From positions 1 through 20,349 of the forward strand of contig DCMF01000080.1 of NCBI GenBank assembly GCA_002321305.1: 20,349 nt of DNA, written 5' to 3'. The stretch's first letter is position 1, and the number at the start of each line of letters is the position of its first letter. Shown one piece after another: positions 1 to 7,597 of the stretch. The notes under the pieces are model-generated. The model saw nothing but the letters and a program-made list of their open reading frames with translations. It was not told where the DNA came from and ran no database searches. The position numbers and the translations under genes are program-made. This stretch comes from Verrucomicrobia bacterium UBA1629. Its GTDB lineage: Bacteria; Verrucomicrobiota; Kiritimatiellia; RFP12; UBA1067.

Positions 1-2424
1 TCGAACGAGATCGCCGTCATCGACGCGCCCATGTTCGCGCGGCACGGACAATCCTATCTCTGGACGGCGGCGACCGCGAACGGCTCGGTCTTGCTGACGT
101 GGGAGAACTTCTTTCTCGGCAACCCATACGAAGGTGGAACGGTGCCGGGTGGAAAAGTGGAAAAGTGCGAGGAGGTGTCCGCCGCTTCGCACCGTTCCAC
201 CGTTCCACTTCTCCACTTTTCCACTGTCACCGTCCAGCTCGAGCTCTTCCCGAACGGCGACTTCATCGCGCGCTCCAACGAGGTCGAGCGCGCCTACCGC
301 CGCGTGAATCCCGACGACTGGGACGACGACGGCATCCCGAACGACGAGGACGACGCGCCGCTTGTCGCGGCGGACGAGCCGCAGTTCGGCCCGCGCCAGA
401 CGCTGCCGGAGGGCGCGAACGCCGAAGCCTACTGCTGGGTCGATCTCGTCGTGCGCCGCGCCAACGCCAAGGTGACGTTCATGGGCGACGGCGCGTCGAA
501 CCTTGCCGATCCAACGTTCATCGCCGAGGCGGACGCGACGAACCGCGTCACGCTCCTCATCGGCAAGACCTACCGCGTGACGTGCCCGATGCCGTTCGAG
601 CTTGTCGGCAAGTCGAGCGACGACATCGAGGAGTCGTGGGAGTCGGCCAGGGCCGCGTTGTGGCTCCATTGGCCGGTCAGGATTAGTTTGGAAGGTTTGG
701 GAGGTTTGGAAGGTTCGGAAAGTTCGGAAGGTTCGGAAAGCCTTGCGGCCACGAATCTTCACGAATCGACACGAATGCCTGCGGCGCTTAACACGGAGGA
801 GACGGAGAACGGGAGACGCGGAGAAAGTTATAAGAGGGCGTACCAGACTGTCGCATCGGCGACACTCATCTGCTCTCCGTGTCTCCGCCCCTCCTACACC
901 TCCGTGTTTAGCGACAGCAACCTCTCCTCATTCACGCTCCTGTCAACCTTCCAGACCTTCGTCAAACCCTCCAACCCCTCCAAACTTCCCAAACCTTCCA
1001 AACCCTTCACCATGCAGGTCTCCCCCTCAGGCCTTGGCGGGGCGTTCACGTGGACGAACGTCTGCTGCCGCGTGTCGGGCAGTGGCTACACGTTCTCCAT
1101 CACGTGCGGCGACGGCTGCTCCTGCGGCGGCTGTTCTGCGACGGGCTATCTCGAATACGAGGGATACCGCCTTCCGGCCCACGGCGGCTTCTGCGGATGC
1201 GGCGGCTACGTTGACCACCCCGGCGGCGAAACTGACCCCGACGAGAGGCCGCCCCTGCCGGGCGCGTCGGCGACGTTTTCGAAGCGCGTCATCTTCTTCG
1301 AGGACGAGTACGAGAATGCGCCGGGCGAGACCGTCCCGTGGCAATCGACGGAGACGCGGCTCGCCTGCTGGGCCTACGGCGGCACACGCGGCGGACACGT
1401 CCGCATCGAGATCGCGGGCGCGGACGGACTCGTGCCCTACGGCGGCAGCCCCCTGCCGTTCGAGCAGGACCTGGAGCCGGGAGAGGAGGTCGCGTTCGAG
1501 ACCGCCTACCGCGCCGTCAGGCCGAGCGGCGGCAAGGACGACATCGTCGTCACGGCGACGTTCACGGAGAACGAGACGGGCTGGACGGCGACGACCGTCG
1601 ACAAGGCGACGGCGGTACAAGTCATCGTCTGCCCGAAAATCCCTGCGCCCGAAAACGAAAGTTTCGGACGGCACAAGTATGGCGTACGAGAGGAGGCCTC
1701 CTGCCTCTATTTCCCGTCGTCCGCATCGGTGGCATGGCAGACGGACGATGGAGATATGCTGGATGACGGGACATTCGTCTGCCCGTTGGCCGCAACAAGA
1801 AATCCTCTGACAATCTCAGGTGGAGGCGCAACCTATACGCCGAATGTCTCTGTTGTGGAGCCGCAGGGGATCGAATGCCGAAACGTCAAGGCTGAACGCT
1901 ACTGCGTCCCCGTAAACCATGCGGGTGGCATCGGGATGCTCATGGACTTGCACGTGCTTCCGCTGGACGTGTCTTTCACGGGAATCGCCGTCGAAGAAGT
2001 CCCCTGCCTCGAAGGAACGCACACGGGATATTTCGCCAATCCGAGATTTTCAGGCGTCTGGAGTCACACCGTTGAAAACGGGGCCGGAAACTGGATTGAC
2101 ATTCAGGAGGAAAATCTGTTTGGCGAAGACCGTCCGGCGATTACGGGTGAATTGTCTCGCGTGACGGCGGATGGCGTTTTCGTCTCGGATGTTTCCTATG
2201 GATGGCAAGACGGCGAATTAGTCTGGCCAATTCCATACGGGTGGAACGAAAAGGGGACACGGCGAGGATCGTCCGAATACAAACGATTTGGGACAGACAC
2301 GCGGCATTGGACGATCATTTTCAGGAACGGGCGAAGCGGCATCCGCAAGCTTCAAAATCAGGTTTACAGAGACATTGACGGGACGGTCAATCTCAATGGG
2401 AGGATTGTCGATGAAGATGAATAG
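1..2424 (+). CDS. Large cysteine-rich surface/secreted-type protein, 5' partial
   Basis: The frame is open from base 1, so the true start lies outside the window and the ATG at 31 is probably internal. I do not recognise a named family. Codons about 103-121 hold an Asp/Asn-rich motif (DDWDDDGIPNDEDD) resembling a thrombospondin type-3 calcium-binding repeat, common in exported proteins. A glycine/cysteine-rich segment lies near bases 1063-1206 (GDGCSCGGCS, later CGCGGY), followed by beta-rich, Ig-like sequence. Two blocks look foreign: codons 45-75 and 229-335 are encoded by short-word inverted repeats (133-224 and 685-1005) and translate into low-complexity Leu/Glu/Gly/Ser and Lys/Pro/Ser text, yet the frame stays open. 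The stop overlaps the start of the next gene (ATGAAGATGAATAG), suggesting translational coupling. Base composition becomes more AT-rich after about 1800. A secreted or cell-surface role is inferred; no signal peptide is visible because the N-terminus is missing. Confidence 0.75.
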   Translation, partial: SNEIAVIDAPMFARHGQSYLWTAATANGSVLLTWENFFLGNPYEGGTVPGGKVEKCEEVSAASHRSTVPLLHFSTVTVQLELFPNGDFIARSNEVERAYRRVNPDDWDDDGIPNDEDDAPLVAADEPQFGPRQTLPEGANAEAYCWVDLVVRRANAKVTFMGDGASNLADPTFIAEADATNRVTLLIGKTYRVTCPMPFELVGKSSDDIEESWESARAALWLHWPVRISLEGLGGLEGSESSEGSESLAATNLHESTRMPAALNTEETENGRRGESYKRAYQTVASATLICSPCLRPSYTSVFSDSNLSSFTLLSTFQTFVKPSNPSKLPKPSKPFTMQVSPSGLGGAFTWTNVCCRVSGSGYTFSITCGDGCSCGGCSATGYLEYEGYRLPAHGGFCGCGGYVDHPGGETDPDERPPLPGASATFSKRVIFFEDEYENAPGETVPWQSTETRLACWAYGGTRGGHVRIEIAGADGLVPYGGSPLPFEQDLEPGEEVAFETAYRAVRPSGGKDDIVVTATFTENETGWTATTVDKATAVQVIVCPKIPAPENESFGRHKYGVREEASCLYFPSSASVAWQTDDGDMLDDGTFVCPLAATRNPLTISGGGATYTPNVSVVEPQGIECRNVKAERYCVPVNHAGGIGMLMDLHVLPLDVSFTGIAVEEVPCLEGTHTGYFANPRFSGVWSHTVENGAGNWIDIQEENLFGEDRPAITGELSRVTADGVFVSDVSYGWQDGELVWPIPYGWNEKGTRRGSSEYKRFGTDTRHWTIIFRNGRSGIRKLQNQVYRDIDGTVNLNGRIVDEDE
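133..224. repeat. Octamer-word inverted repeat inside a coding region
   Basis: The left side consists of GTGGAAAA-type octamers and the right side of their complement (ACCGTTCC, ACTTCTCC, ACTTTTCC). Bases 149-167 can pair with 206-224 at 18 of 19 positions, and 133-145 pairs perfectly with 189-201. The two pairings cross rather than nest, so they are either alternative hairpins or a pseudoknot-like arrangement. The host frame stays open through the element, which encodes about 31 residues. Confidence 0.85.
685..1005. repeat. Nested composite palindrome inside a coding region
   Basis: The outer arms are nonamer words: six GGTTTGGAA-like units at 685-738, and the complementary run at about 943-1004. 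Bases 686-710 pair with 979-1003 at 24 of 25 positions. Inside is a second palindrome of ACACGGAGG-like nonamers: 786-799 pairs with 899-912 at 13 of 14, and 811-824 pairs approximately with the run starting near 873. At the apex is a perfect 6-bp stem with loop ATCG (849-864). A third word, CACGAATC, occurs three times at 749-779 on the left only. From arm to arm the element is 321 bases, divisible by three, and the frame is open throughout. Confidence 0.85.
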
Positions 2425-3127
2425 CGTTCTGGCCTTCGTTCTATCTTGCGCTGTCGCGCTTGGCTGTAGAGAAAAGCGTGAGGGGGAGATGCGCGAGCCG
2501 ATTGAGGAGATGGCCTCCGCCCTCCTTTCTCACGAACCCGCGCAGGAACAGGAGAAACGTCTGTTGACGCGCATGGCGGGCATCGAGGATGACGCGCAAC
2601 GGCAAGCGGCGGTTCGCCGGTTGACAGAACAGCTCCTTTCAATTCCCCTCGCCGACAAGTCCTATTCCCGCCAGATGCAGGTGATGCGCCGCATTTCGGA
2701 TCTGATTGCGCTTTCGGTCGCCTATCGATGCGTTCGCGTGGACGAGCCCGAACTCCGTTGCGAGATCCGCCTGTTGCTCGTCAACTGGTGGCGAAGCCAG
2801 CTGATTCGGCTGAAGCCGACACGCCGGAACGCAAAGGCCGTTCTCGACTGGAAGAGCCCCACCGAATCCCAGAAGTACAGGGAGTGGCGTTCCTGCTACA
2901 TGGCGAGTTTCCTGTCCTATCGCAGTCTGGTGAACCGGATTGAGTTCTGGTGGTATCCCGAAGACGAGAAGCGTTTTGGCGAAGAGGTCGCGAAACGTCT
3001 GAAGGCCGAGATCGAGAAGTCTCTGGGACGTCCGCTGCGCAAGGAAAGGCACTCGCCGAAAGACTGGAAATGGGAGACAGATGAATTCACGGGCGTACGG
3101 GAACATCGTCTGCTGCGCACAGACTGA
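2411..3127 (+). CDS. Predicted lipoprotein of unknown function
   Basis: A 238-residue product. ATG 2411 is chosen because GGGAGGA (2398-2404) lies 7 bases upstream, whereas the next ATG at 2417 would be 13 bases away. The N-terminus (MKMNSVLAFVLSCAVALGC) is a lipoprotein signal peptide with lipobox A-L-G-C, so Cys19 should be lipidated and the protein membrane-anchored. The remainder is charged and helix-rich with no domain I recognise. It is paralogous to the downstream gene: both have the lipobox, an LxSIP motif mid-protein, and a C-terminal block ending in LGRPLRKE here and LIGRPVRKRE there, and the lengths nearly match. The start overlaps the stop of the upstream surface-type gene, so the two are probably co-translated and may act together at the envelope. 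No function is assigned. Confidence 0.8.
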   Translation: MKMNSVLAFVLSCAVALGCREKREGEMREPIEEMASALLSHEPAQEQEKRLLTRMAGIEDDAQRQAAVRRLTEQLLSIPLADKSYSRQMQVMRRISDLIALSVAYRCVRVDEPELRCEIRLLLVNWWRSQLIRLKPTRRNAKAVLDWKSPTESQKYREWRSCYMASFLSYRSLVNRIEFWWYPEDEKRFGEEVAKRLKAEIEKSLGRPLRKERHSPKDWKWETDEFTGVREHRLLRTD

Positions 3128-3180
3128 GAAATCATGGACTGTCTTATCGGCGGCATCATCCTCAACGGAGTACGGGTACA

Positions 3181-3904
3181 ATGAAACGAATCATGCTTGT
3201 GGCAATCAGCATCTGCGGCGCACTGGGCTGCGAGAAGCGTCCTCCGACACAAGAGGAGAAAGCCATCGCGGCATCGCGCGCCCTGATTGCTACGTTGGCG
3301 ACCAATGCGTCCGTGCGTGTAATCAGGGCGAGCGAGAGGGTGCGTGAAAATCTCAAGGACGTGAAAGATAAACCTAAGCGTGATGCGTTGATCGAGGACT
3401 GGCAAAACGCACTGAAGAGCATCCCCGTTAAGGGGTTGCGCCCGTCCAGCAGATACGTTTCCGTTCGAGAGGCCTGCCATATGCTTAATTGGGACTTGAT
3501 AGGGGCAATGTATGAGGCCGGGGCTGATTATGAAACGAGGTGGAATGTGCACCTCGATACTGTCAGGTGGCTGGACCGCCAGATGTTCTCAATGAAACCT
3601 GAAAAGACAGCAAAGATTATTTCTTGGCGAGAAGAAAACAAAAAAATGGAACAATTACCAAGCTCTCGTGGAATATTACGAAAGCGTAATCGAGAACCTT
3701 GAGATCGACGAATTCAATGAGGCTCGATATCCAAATGATGTGGAAAAGATGGACGCGATTCGGGCGAAGTTCGAGAGGTTGATCGGTCGCCCCGTCCGCA
3801 AGAGAGAAGACATCACGCGCCTTGGCTTTTACGTGAAACAGGCGCGAGCGCGCATCCAGAAGGAGCGGGACGCGGCACTGAAGAGAGCGGCTTCGAGCGA
3901 GTGA
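3181..3904 (+). pseudogene. Lipoprotein paralogue split by a +1 frameshift at an A7 run
   Basis: The first frame starts at ATG 3181 with a lipoprotein signal peptide (MKRIMLVAISICGALGC, lipobox A-L-G-C, Cys17) and stops at 3702. The continuation lies in the next frame, from about 3647 to 3904. The break falls in seven A's at 3640-3646. With six A's the frame would run through as K-K-W-N-N-Y-Q-A-L-V-E-Y-Y and give about 240 residues, almost exactly the 238 of the intact upstream paralogue. The second part carries the shared C-terminal motif LIGRPVRKRE. The cause could be a sequencing or assembly indel, a real mutation, a phase-variable homopolymer, or polymerase slippage restoring some full-length product. 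A GGAG lies about a dozen bases before the start. The gene is more AT-rich than the housekeeping genes in the window. Function unknown. Confidence 0.8.
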
Positions 3905-4047
3905 GACATTTCACAAACCTCTGAAGAGGCGCCATTTCATGGGGTGCGAGAAGGAACGGGCGACCTCAGAATGGAGAACATGAATCTCGCGCTGTTCTTC
4001 GAGGGGACGGGGCAGGGCGTTCGCGGCAGGAAGACGAATGTCTCCGC

Positions 4048-4075
4048 TCGTCTACGGGGCGTACCTTGTAGACGA
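4048..4075. other. Perfect 8-bp stem-loop
   Basis: TCGTCTAC at 4048-4055 pairs perfectly with GTAGACGA at 4068-4075 across a 12-base loop. There is no U-tract on either side, so it is not a standard terminator. It lies inside the putative leftward transcript starting near 4172. Confidence 0.6.
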
Positions 4076-4178
4076 CGCGCACAGGCGGCCCTCCGCCGCG
4101 TCTGCGGCGAAAGGCTTTGGGCGAATCTCTCCCTTGTTGTGCGCATCGTCAGAATCCCTCTTTTTCCAGATGGCGAGT

Positions 4179-4190
4179 AGTATAGCAAAT
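4179..4190 (-). promoter_or_regulatory. Candidate extended -10 promoter reading leftward
   Basis: On the minus strand the box reads ATTTGCTATACT, an extended -10 (TGN followed by TATACT) matching the boxes before the MATE gene and nfnA. No good -35 is visible. Direct repeats CATTTGCGC (plus strand, 4210-4218 and 4234-4242) and a related ATTTCCGCGCG at 4188 sit just upstream at 23-24 base spacing and could be operator or activator sites. Nothing recognisable is encoded downstream on this strand before 3905. Confidence 0.45.
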
Positions 4191-4331
4191 TTCCGCGCGA
4201 ACAGTCGCCCATTTGCGCGAAAAATCTTCACTCCATTTGCGCAACACGACAGGCGCATTTCCTCAAGCCCTTCAAGACCTCCGCCACACGGGGACACCTG
4301 GCAAGAGACCTACCGTGTGCGGTTCGTCGTC

Positions 4332-5078
4332 TCACCTCGGCGCGCCGTGCGCGTCTGACGGCTTTGCCAGCCGCGACAGCGCCTCCGCCGCAAGGGCCAT
4401 GCCGAACGCGCACGTGACAGGCATCATCGACCCCTTGGGGACAGGTCCCGGCGTCACGTGGGCCGTCCCTGCCGAGGGCGCGCACACGGGCTGCGGCGGT
4501 TCGATCGAAGCCGCGCAGAAGAAACGGGCGGACGGATAGCGGCCGAGCCGCCTGAACCGCTGGCGCAGCGCGCGCGCAAGGCCATCGCCCGTAATCTTGT
4601 CGAACCGCCGAATGACGACTTTCGTCGGGTCAAGCCGACGCGCCGCGCCCATCGACGAGAGAAGCGGCACGCCCGCCGCCGTCGCCGCGAGGATCAGCTC
4701 GGCCTTGCAGTCGACGGAATCGATCGCGTCCACGATGAGGTCGAAGTCCGTGAGCCTCAGGTCGGGCGTCGCGGCCGGGTAGCGTCCGTTGACCGCGACG
4801 ACATCGCCGTCGGGGTTGATGTCGAGGAGGCGTTCGCGCAAGGCCTCGACCTTGGATCGTCCGAGCGTCTTCGCCGTCGCCGGGCACTGCCGGTTCACGT
4901 TCGACGGCACGACGACGTCGTCATCGACGAGCGTCAGGTGTCCGACGCCCGTGCGCACGAGCGCCTCGGCGCACCAGCTGCCGACGCCGCCGACGCCGAT
5001 GACGGCGATGCGCGCGGCGGCGAGCCGCGCCATCGCCCCTTCGCCCAGCAGGGCTTCCGTCCGCGAAAGATCGATCAT
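4332..5078 (-). CDS. tcdA: tRNA threonylcarbamoyladenosine dehydratase (ThiF/E1-like family)
   Basis: A 248-residue member of the ThiF/MoeB/E1 superfamily matching TcdA (CsdL/YgdL) in length and order of motifs. TcdA uses ATP to cyclise t6A37 to ct6A in ANN-decoding tRNAs, acting in the cytoplasm. The glycine-rich nucleotide-binding motif IGVGGVGSWCAEAL is at about residues 26-39, the acidic VDDDVV at about 51-56, the family-typical NVNRQ at about 60-64, and VDAIDSVDCK follows near 115. The C-terminal MMPVTCAFGMALAAEAL resembles the terminal helix of TcdA. The gene starts 4 bases after the HNH stop, so the two are probably one transcript. I saw no CsdA/CsdE partner nearby. A generic ThiF-like enzyme is the main alternative, but the N-x-NRQ and DAIDS motifs favour TcdA. 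Confidence 0.88.
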   Translation of the reverse strand: MIDLSRTEALLGEGAMARLAAARIAVIGVGGVGSWCAEALVRTGVGHLTLVDDDVVVPSNVNRQCPATAKTLGRSKVEALRERLLDINPDGDVVAVNGRYPAATPDLRLTDFDLIVDAIDSVDCKAELILAATAAGVPLLSSMGAARRLDPTKVVIRRFDKITGDGLARALRQRFRRLGRYPSARFFCAASIEPPQPVCAPSAGTAHVTPGPVPKGSMMPVTCAFGMALAAEALSRLAKPSDAHGAPR

Positions 5079-5082
5079 CGCC

Positions 5083-5379
5083 TCACCCCTCCGGGAAAAG
5101 GCGCGAGAGAATCAGCTCGGCCGGCGTGTAGGCCTTCTTCTTCGCGTTGCAGTCGACGCAGCACGGCACGCAGTTGCCGCGCGTGGAGCGTCCGCCGCGC
5201 GCGACGGGAACCACATGGTCGAGCGTCAGGTTTTCCGCCCCGACGTACCTGTGGCAGTAGTGGCATTCGCCCTTCGCGATCCGGGCCTTCCACCAATCCG
5301 TCTGGCGAAGATCCCGCGCCCGTGCGCGCTCGCGCTTCACGTGTGCGGGATCCGGGTTTAGGTCAAGCCAGTCTTCCAT
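5083..5379 (-). CDS. Small HNH endonuclease-family protein
   Basis: A 98-residue protein consisting almost entirely of an HNH domain. A CxxC zinc pair (Cys39, Cys42) is followed by LDHVVPVARGG (Asp54-His55, the catalytic first His), Asn69 in GNC, and a second CxxC (Cys74, Cys77) in CVDCN. These are the core HNH and zinc-ribbon residues, as in McrA-like and many stand-alone HNH proteins. Such proteins cleave or nick DNA in phage, restriction or repair settings, but many bacterial stand-alone copies have no known role. The ribosome binding site is strong (GGAGGAGGAAG just before ATG 5379). Its partner by position is tcdA, 4 bases downstream; there is no methyltransferase, intein or phage gene around it. 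Confidence 0.85.
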   Translation of the reverse strand: MEDWLDLNPDPAHVKRERARARDLRQTDWWKARIAKGECHYCHRYVGAENLTLDHVVPVARGGRSTRGNCVPCCVDCNAKKKAYTPAELILSRLFPEG

Positions 5380-5440
5380 CTTCCTCCTCCACGCCAGTGG
5401 CGACTCTCGAAACGCCTCTCATTCGGAATGTCCCTGACGA

Positions 5441-5474
5441 AAGGGGGCCGTGGCGTTTCTGCCACGGCCCCCTT
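5441..5474 (-). terminator. Strong hairpin terminator after pckG
   Basis: A perfect 14-bp stem (5441-5454 with 5461-5474) rich in G/C, with the 6-base loop GTTTCT. It lies about 20 bases past the pckG stop on the minus strand. The following T-run is short (CCCTTTCG), so termination may be partial, letting some pckG transcription reach the HNH gene and tcdA. Confidence 0.75.
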
Positions 5475-5495
5475 CCCGTCGCAAAGCGCACTTCG

Positions 5496-7451
5496 TCACT
5501 TCGCGAGCGCCGCCGTCACGTCGGCGAGAACCTGGCGGAGCGCCTTCGGGACGCGGTGCGCCGTCTTCGAGGCGACCTTCGAGTCCTTCGACGGGAGGGC
5601 GTCGTACTGGTCGTAGGACGCGCCAATCGTCGCGATCTCCTTCTTCCAGCCCTCGACGTCGACCGTCAAGAGGTCCTTCAGGAACGCCTTGTTGACGCGG
5701 AAGTTGGGGTTCGGGTCATCGTTGTTCGAGACGTCGATGTCCTTCTCGAACGGCAGGTTGCCGATCGCGGTCTCGTTCGCCTTGACGGTGCCGTCGATGC
5801 GCTGGCAGATCCACTTCAGGACGCGGCTGTTGTCGCCGAAGCCCGGCCACATGAACTCGCCCTTGTCCGTCTTGCGGAACCAGTTGACGAAGTAGATCTT
5901 CGGCAGCTTCGTTGCGTCGGCGGAGGTGCGCTCCATCTCCAGCCAGTGCTGGAAGTAGTCCGCGACATTGTAGCCGAAGAACGGCAGCATCGCCATCGGG
6001 TCGCGGCGGACCTGGCCGATCTGGTCGGAGATGACGGCGGCCGTCACTTCCGAGCCGGCGGCGGAGCCCATGAACACGCCGTGCGTCCAGTCCTTCGCCT
6101 CGTTCACCAGCGGAATCGTCGACGGACGGCGCCCGCCGAAGAGGATCGCGTCGATCGGCACGCCGGTCGGCTTCTTGTTGTACTTGCCGTTGAAGCCCTC
6201 CTTGTCGAGCACCGGGCAGTTGACCGCCGGCGCCGTGAAGCGCGAGTTCTTGTGCGCGGCGACGTAGCCCATCGCCTTCACCTCGGCCTTGGTCATGCCC
6301 GGCTTCGGACCCATGCGGCGCTTGTCGTCGATGCAGCGGTAGCAGGGGTTGCCCTTCCAGTCGACGCCCTCGGCCGGCGCGTCGATGCCCATGTCCTCCC
6401 ACCAGATGTCGCCGTCGGGCGTCAGGACGACGTTCGTGAAGATCGTGCCCTTCTTGCAGGACTTCAGCGCGTTCGGGTTCGAGTCGTTCGAGGTGCCCGG
6501 CGCGACGCCGAAGAAGCCGTTCTCCGGGTTGATCGCGTAGAGGCGGCCGTCTTCGCCCGGCTTGAGCCACGCGATGTCGTCGCCGATCGTCTGGAGCTTC
6601 CAGCCCGGAAGCTTCGGCAGCATCATGGCGAGGTTCGTCTTGCCGCAGGCGGACGGGAACGCCGCCGTGAGGTGATACTGCTTCTTCTCAGGCGAGGTGA
6701 GCGTGAGGATGAGCATGTGCTCGGCCATCCAGCCCTCGTCCTTCGCGAGCTTCGACGCGATGCGGAGCGCGAAGCACTTCTTGCCGAGGAGCGCGTTCCC
6801 GCCGTAGCCCGAGCCGAACGACCAGATCTGGCGCTCTTCCGGGAACTGGGTGATGAACTTGTCCTCGATCTTCTTCGCGCAGGGCCACGCGACGTCCTTC
6901 TGGCCCTTCTTGAGCGGCGCGCCGACGGAGTGGATGCAGGGGATGAAGTCGCCGTCCTTGCCGAGGTGCTTCAGCACCGCGTCGCCCGTGCGCGTCATGA
7001 TGTTCATGTTCACGACGACATACGGCGAGTCGGTGATCTCGATGCCGTACTGGGTGATCGGGTTGCCGATCGGGCCCATCGCGAACGGGATCACGTACAT
7101 CGTGCGGCCCTTCATGCAGCCCTTGTAGCTCTTGAGCATGAGCTTCTTCATGGCCTCGGGCTCCATCCAGTGGTTCGTCGGGCCCGCGTCGATCTCCCTC
7201 TTCGAGCAGATGAACGTGCGGCCCTCGACGCGCGCGACGTCGCTCTCGTGCGAACGGGCGAGGTAGCAGTCGGGACGCTTCTTTGTGTTGAGCTTGACGA
7301 ACTGGCCCTTCTTGACCATCATCTCGCAAATCGCGAGATGCTCCTGCTTCGAGCCCGTCACGACCACGATCTTGTCGGGCGTGCAGACCTTGTTCCACTT
7401 GTCAACCCAGTCGAACACCTTGGCGTTCGCGAATTTCGGCGTCTTGGCCAT
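5496..7451 (-). CDS. pckG: Phosphoenolpyruvate carboxykinase (GTP)
   Basis: A 651-residue GTP-class PEPCK. It interconverts oxaloacetate + GTP and PEP + CO2 + GDP in the cytoplasm; in anaerobes it often runs toward oxaloacetate during succinate-forming fermentation. The kinase-1 P-loop FPSACGKTN lies at residues 265-273 (Cys269 is the reactive cysteine position), kinase-2 GDDIAW at 290-295, then NPENGFFGVAPGT, KNSRFTAP and FGGRRP, all diagnostic of the GTP enzyme rather than the ATP enzyme. Compared with vertebrate PEPCK there is an insertion of about 20 residues between the conserved DWKGNP and the KNSRFTAP block, with a further small insertion before PTGVPIDAI. AAGGAGA (7461-7467) precedes ATG 7451, and a sigma-70-like promoter lies at 7511-7540. 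It is monocistronic or leads weakly into the HNH gene past the hairpin at 5441-5474. Confidence 0.97.
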   Translation of the reverse strand: MAKTPKFANAKVFDWVDKWNKVCTPDKIVVVTGSKQEHLAICEMMVKKGQFVKLNTKKRPDCYLARSHESDVARVEGRTFICSKREIDAGPTNHWMEPEAMKKLMLKSYKGCMKGRTMYVIPFAMGPIGNPITQYGIEITDSPYVVVNMNIMTRTGDAVLKHLGKDGDFIPCIHSVGAPLKKGQKDVAWPCAKKIEDKFITQFPEERQIWSFGSGYGGNALLGKKCFALRIASKLAKDEGWMAEHMLILTLTSPEKKQYHLTAAFPSACGKTNLAMMLPKLPGWKLQTIGDDIAWLKPGEDGRLYAINPENGFFGVAPGTSNDSNPNALKSCKKGTIFTNVVLTPDGDIWWEDMGIDAPAEGVDWKGNPCYRCIDDKRRMGPKPGMTKAEVKAMGYVAAHKNSRFTAPAVNCPVLDKEGFNGKYNKKPTGVPIDAILFGGRRPSTIPLVNEAKDWTHGVFMGSAAGSEVTAAVISDQIGQVRRDPMAMLPFFGYNVADYFQHWLEMERTSADATKLPKIYFVNWFRKTDKGEFMWPGFGDNSRVLKWICQRIDGTVKANETAIGNLPFEKDIDVSNNDDPNPNFRVNKAFLKDLLTVDVEGWKKEIATIGASYDQYDALPSKDSKVASKTAHRVPKALRQVLADVTAALAK

Positions 7452-7510
7452 GTCTTTCTTTCTCCTTGAAGTTGCCCCGAAGAGGGGCGTACTTGTTAAA
7501 ATTGGCGTGT

Positions 7511-7540
7511 ATTATATCATAGCGACCGCAGGGAAATCAA
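7511..7540 (-). promoter_or_regulatory. pckG promoter
   Basis: On the minus strand TTGATT (7535-7540) and a perfect TATAAT (7511-7516) are separated by 18 bases. Transcription would begin near 7504, giving a leader of about 50 bases that includes a 5-bp GCCCC/GGGGC stem-loop (7474-7488) just upstream of the ribosome binding site. Confidence 0.75.
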
Positions 7541-7597
7541 CCGTCACGACGGCGGCCCGGGACGTGAGCGCGGAATCGCATCCCCCCGACAGCCGCA

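Larger units (their letters stand above)
3905..4331. other. Gene-poor convergent intergenic region with hairpins and a possible small transcript
   Basis: This 427-base stretch lies between the 3' ends of a + gene and a - gene. It contains a leftward extended -10 box (4179-4190), direct repeats of ATTTGCGC upstream of it, and several stem-loops: CGCCGC/GCGGCG near 4100, 4048-4075, and a weaker 7-bp stem at 4285-4319. On the minus strand a 69-codon frame runs from ATG 4146 to 3937, with GAGGG about 9 bases before the ATG and about 26 bases after the predicted transcription start. The peptide is Arg/Pro-rich and looks unlike a folded protein, so a non-coding RNA is at least as likely. Confidence 0.4.

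Noticed and set aside
3631..3660. Programmed ribosomal frameshift at the A7 run
   Set aside because: Joining the two frames needs a +1 shift (or -2), not the -1 shift usual for A-run slippery sites, and no stimulatory structure was recognised. Indel or transcriptional slippage is more likely.
4458..7469. A 1003-codon open frame on the plus strand
   Set aside because: It is the antisense shadow of pckG, the HNH gene and tcdA in high-GC DNA, and its product is Arg/Asp/Val-rich without motifs.
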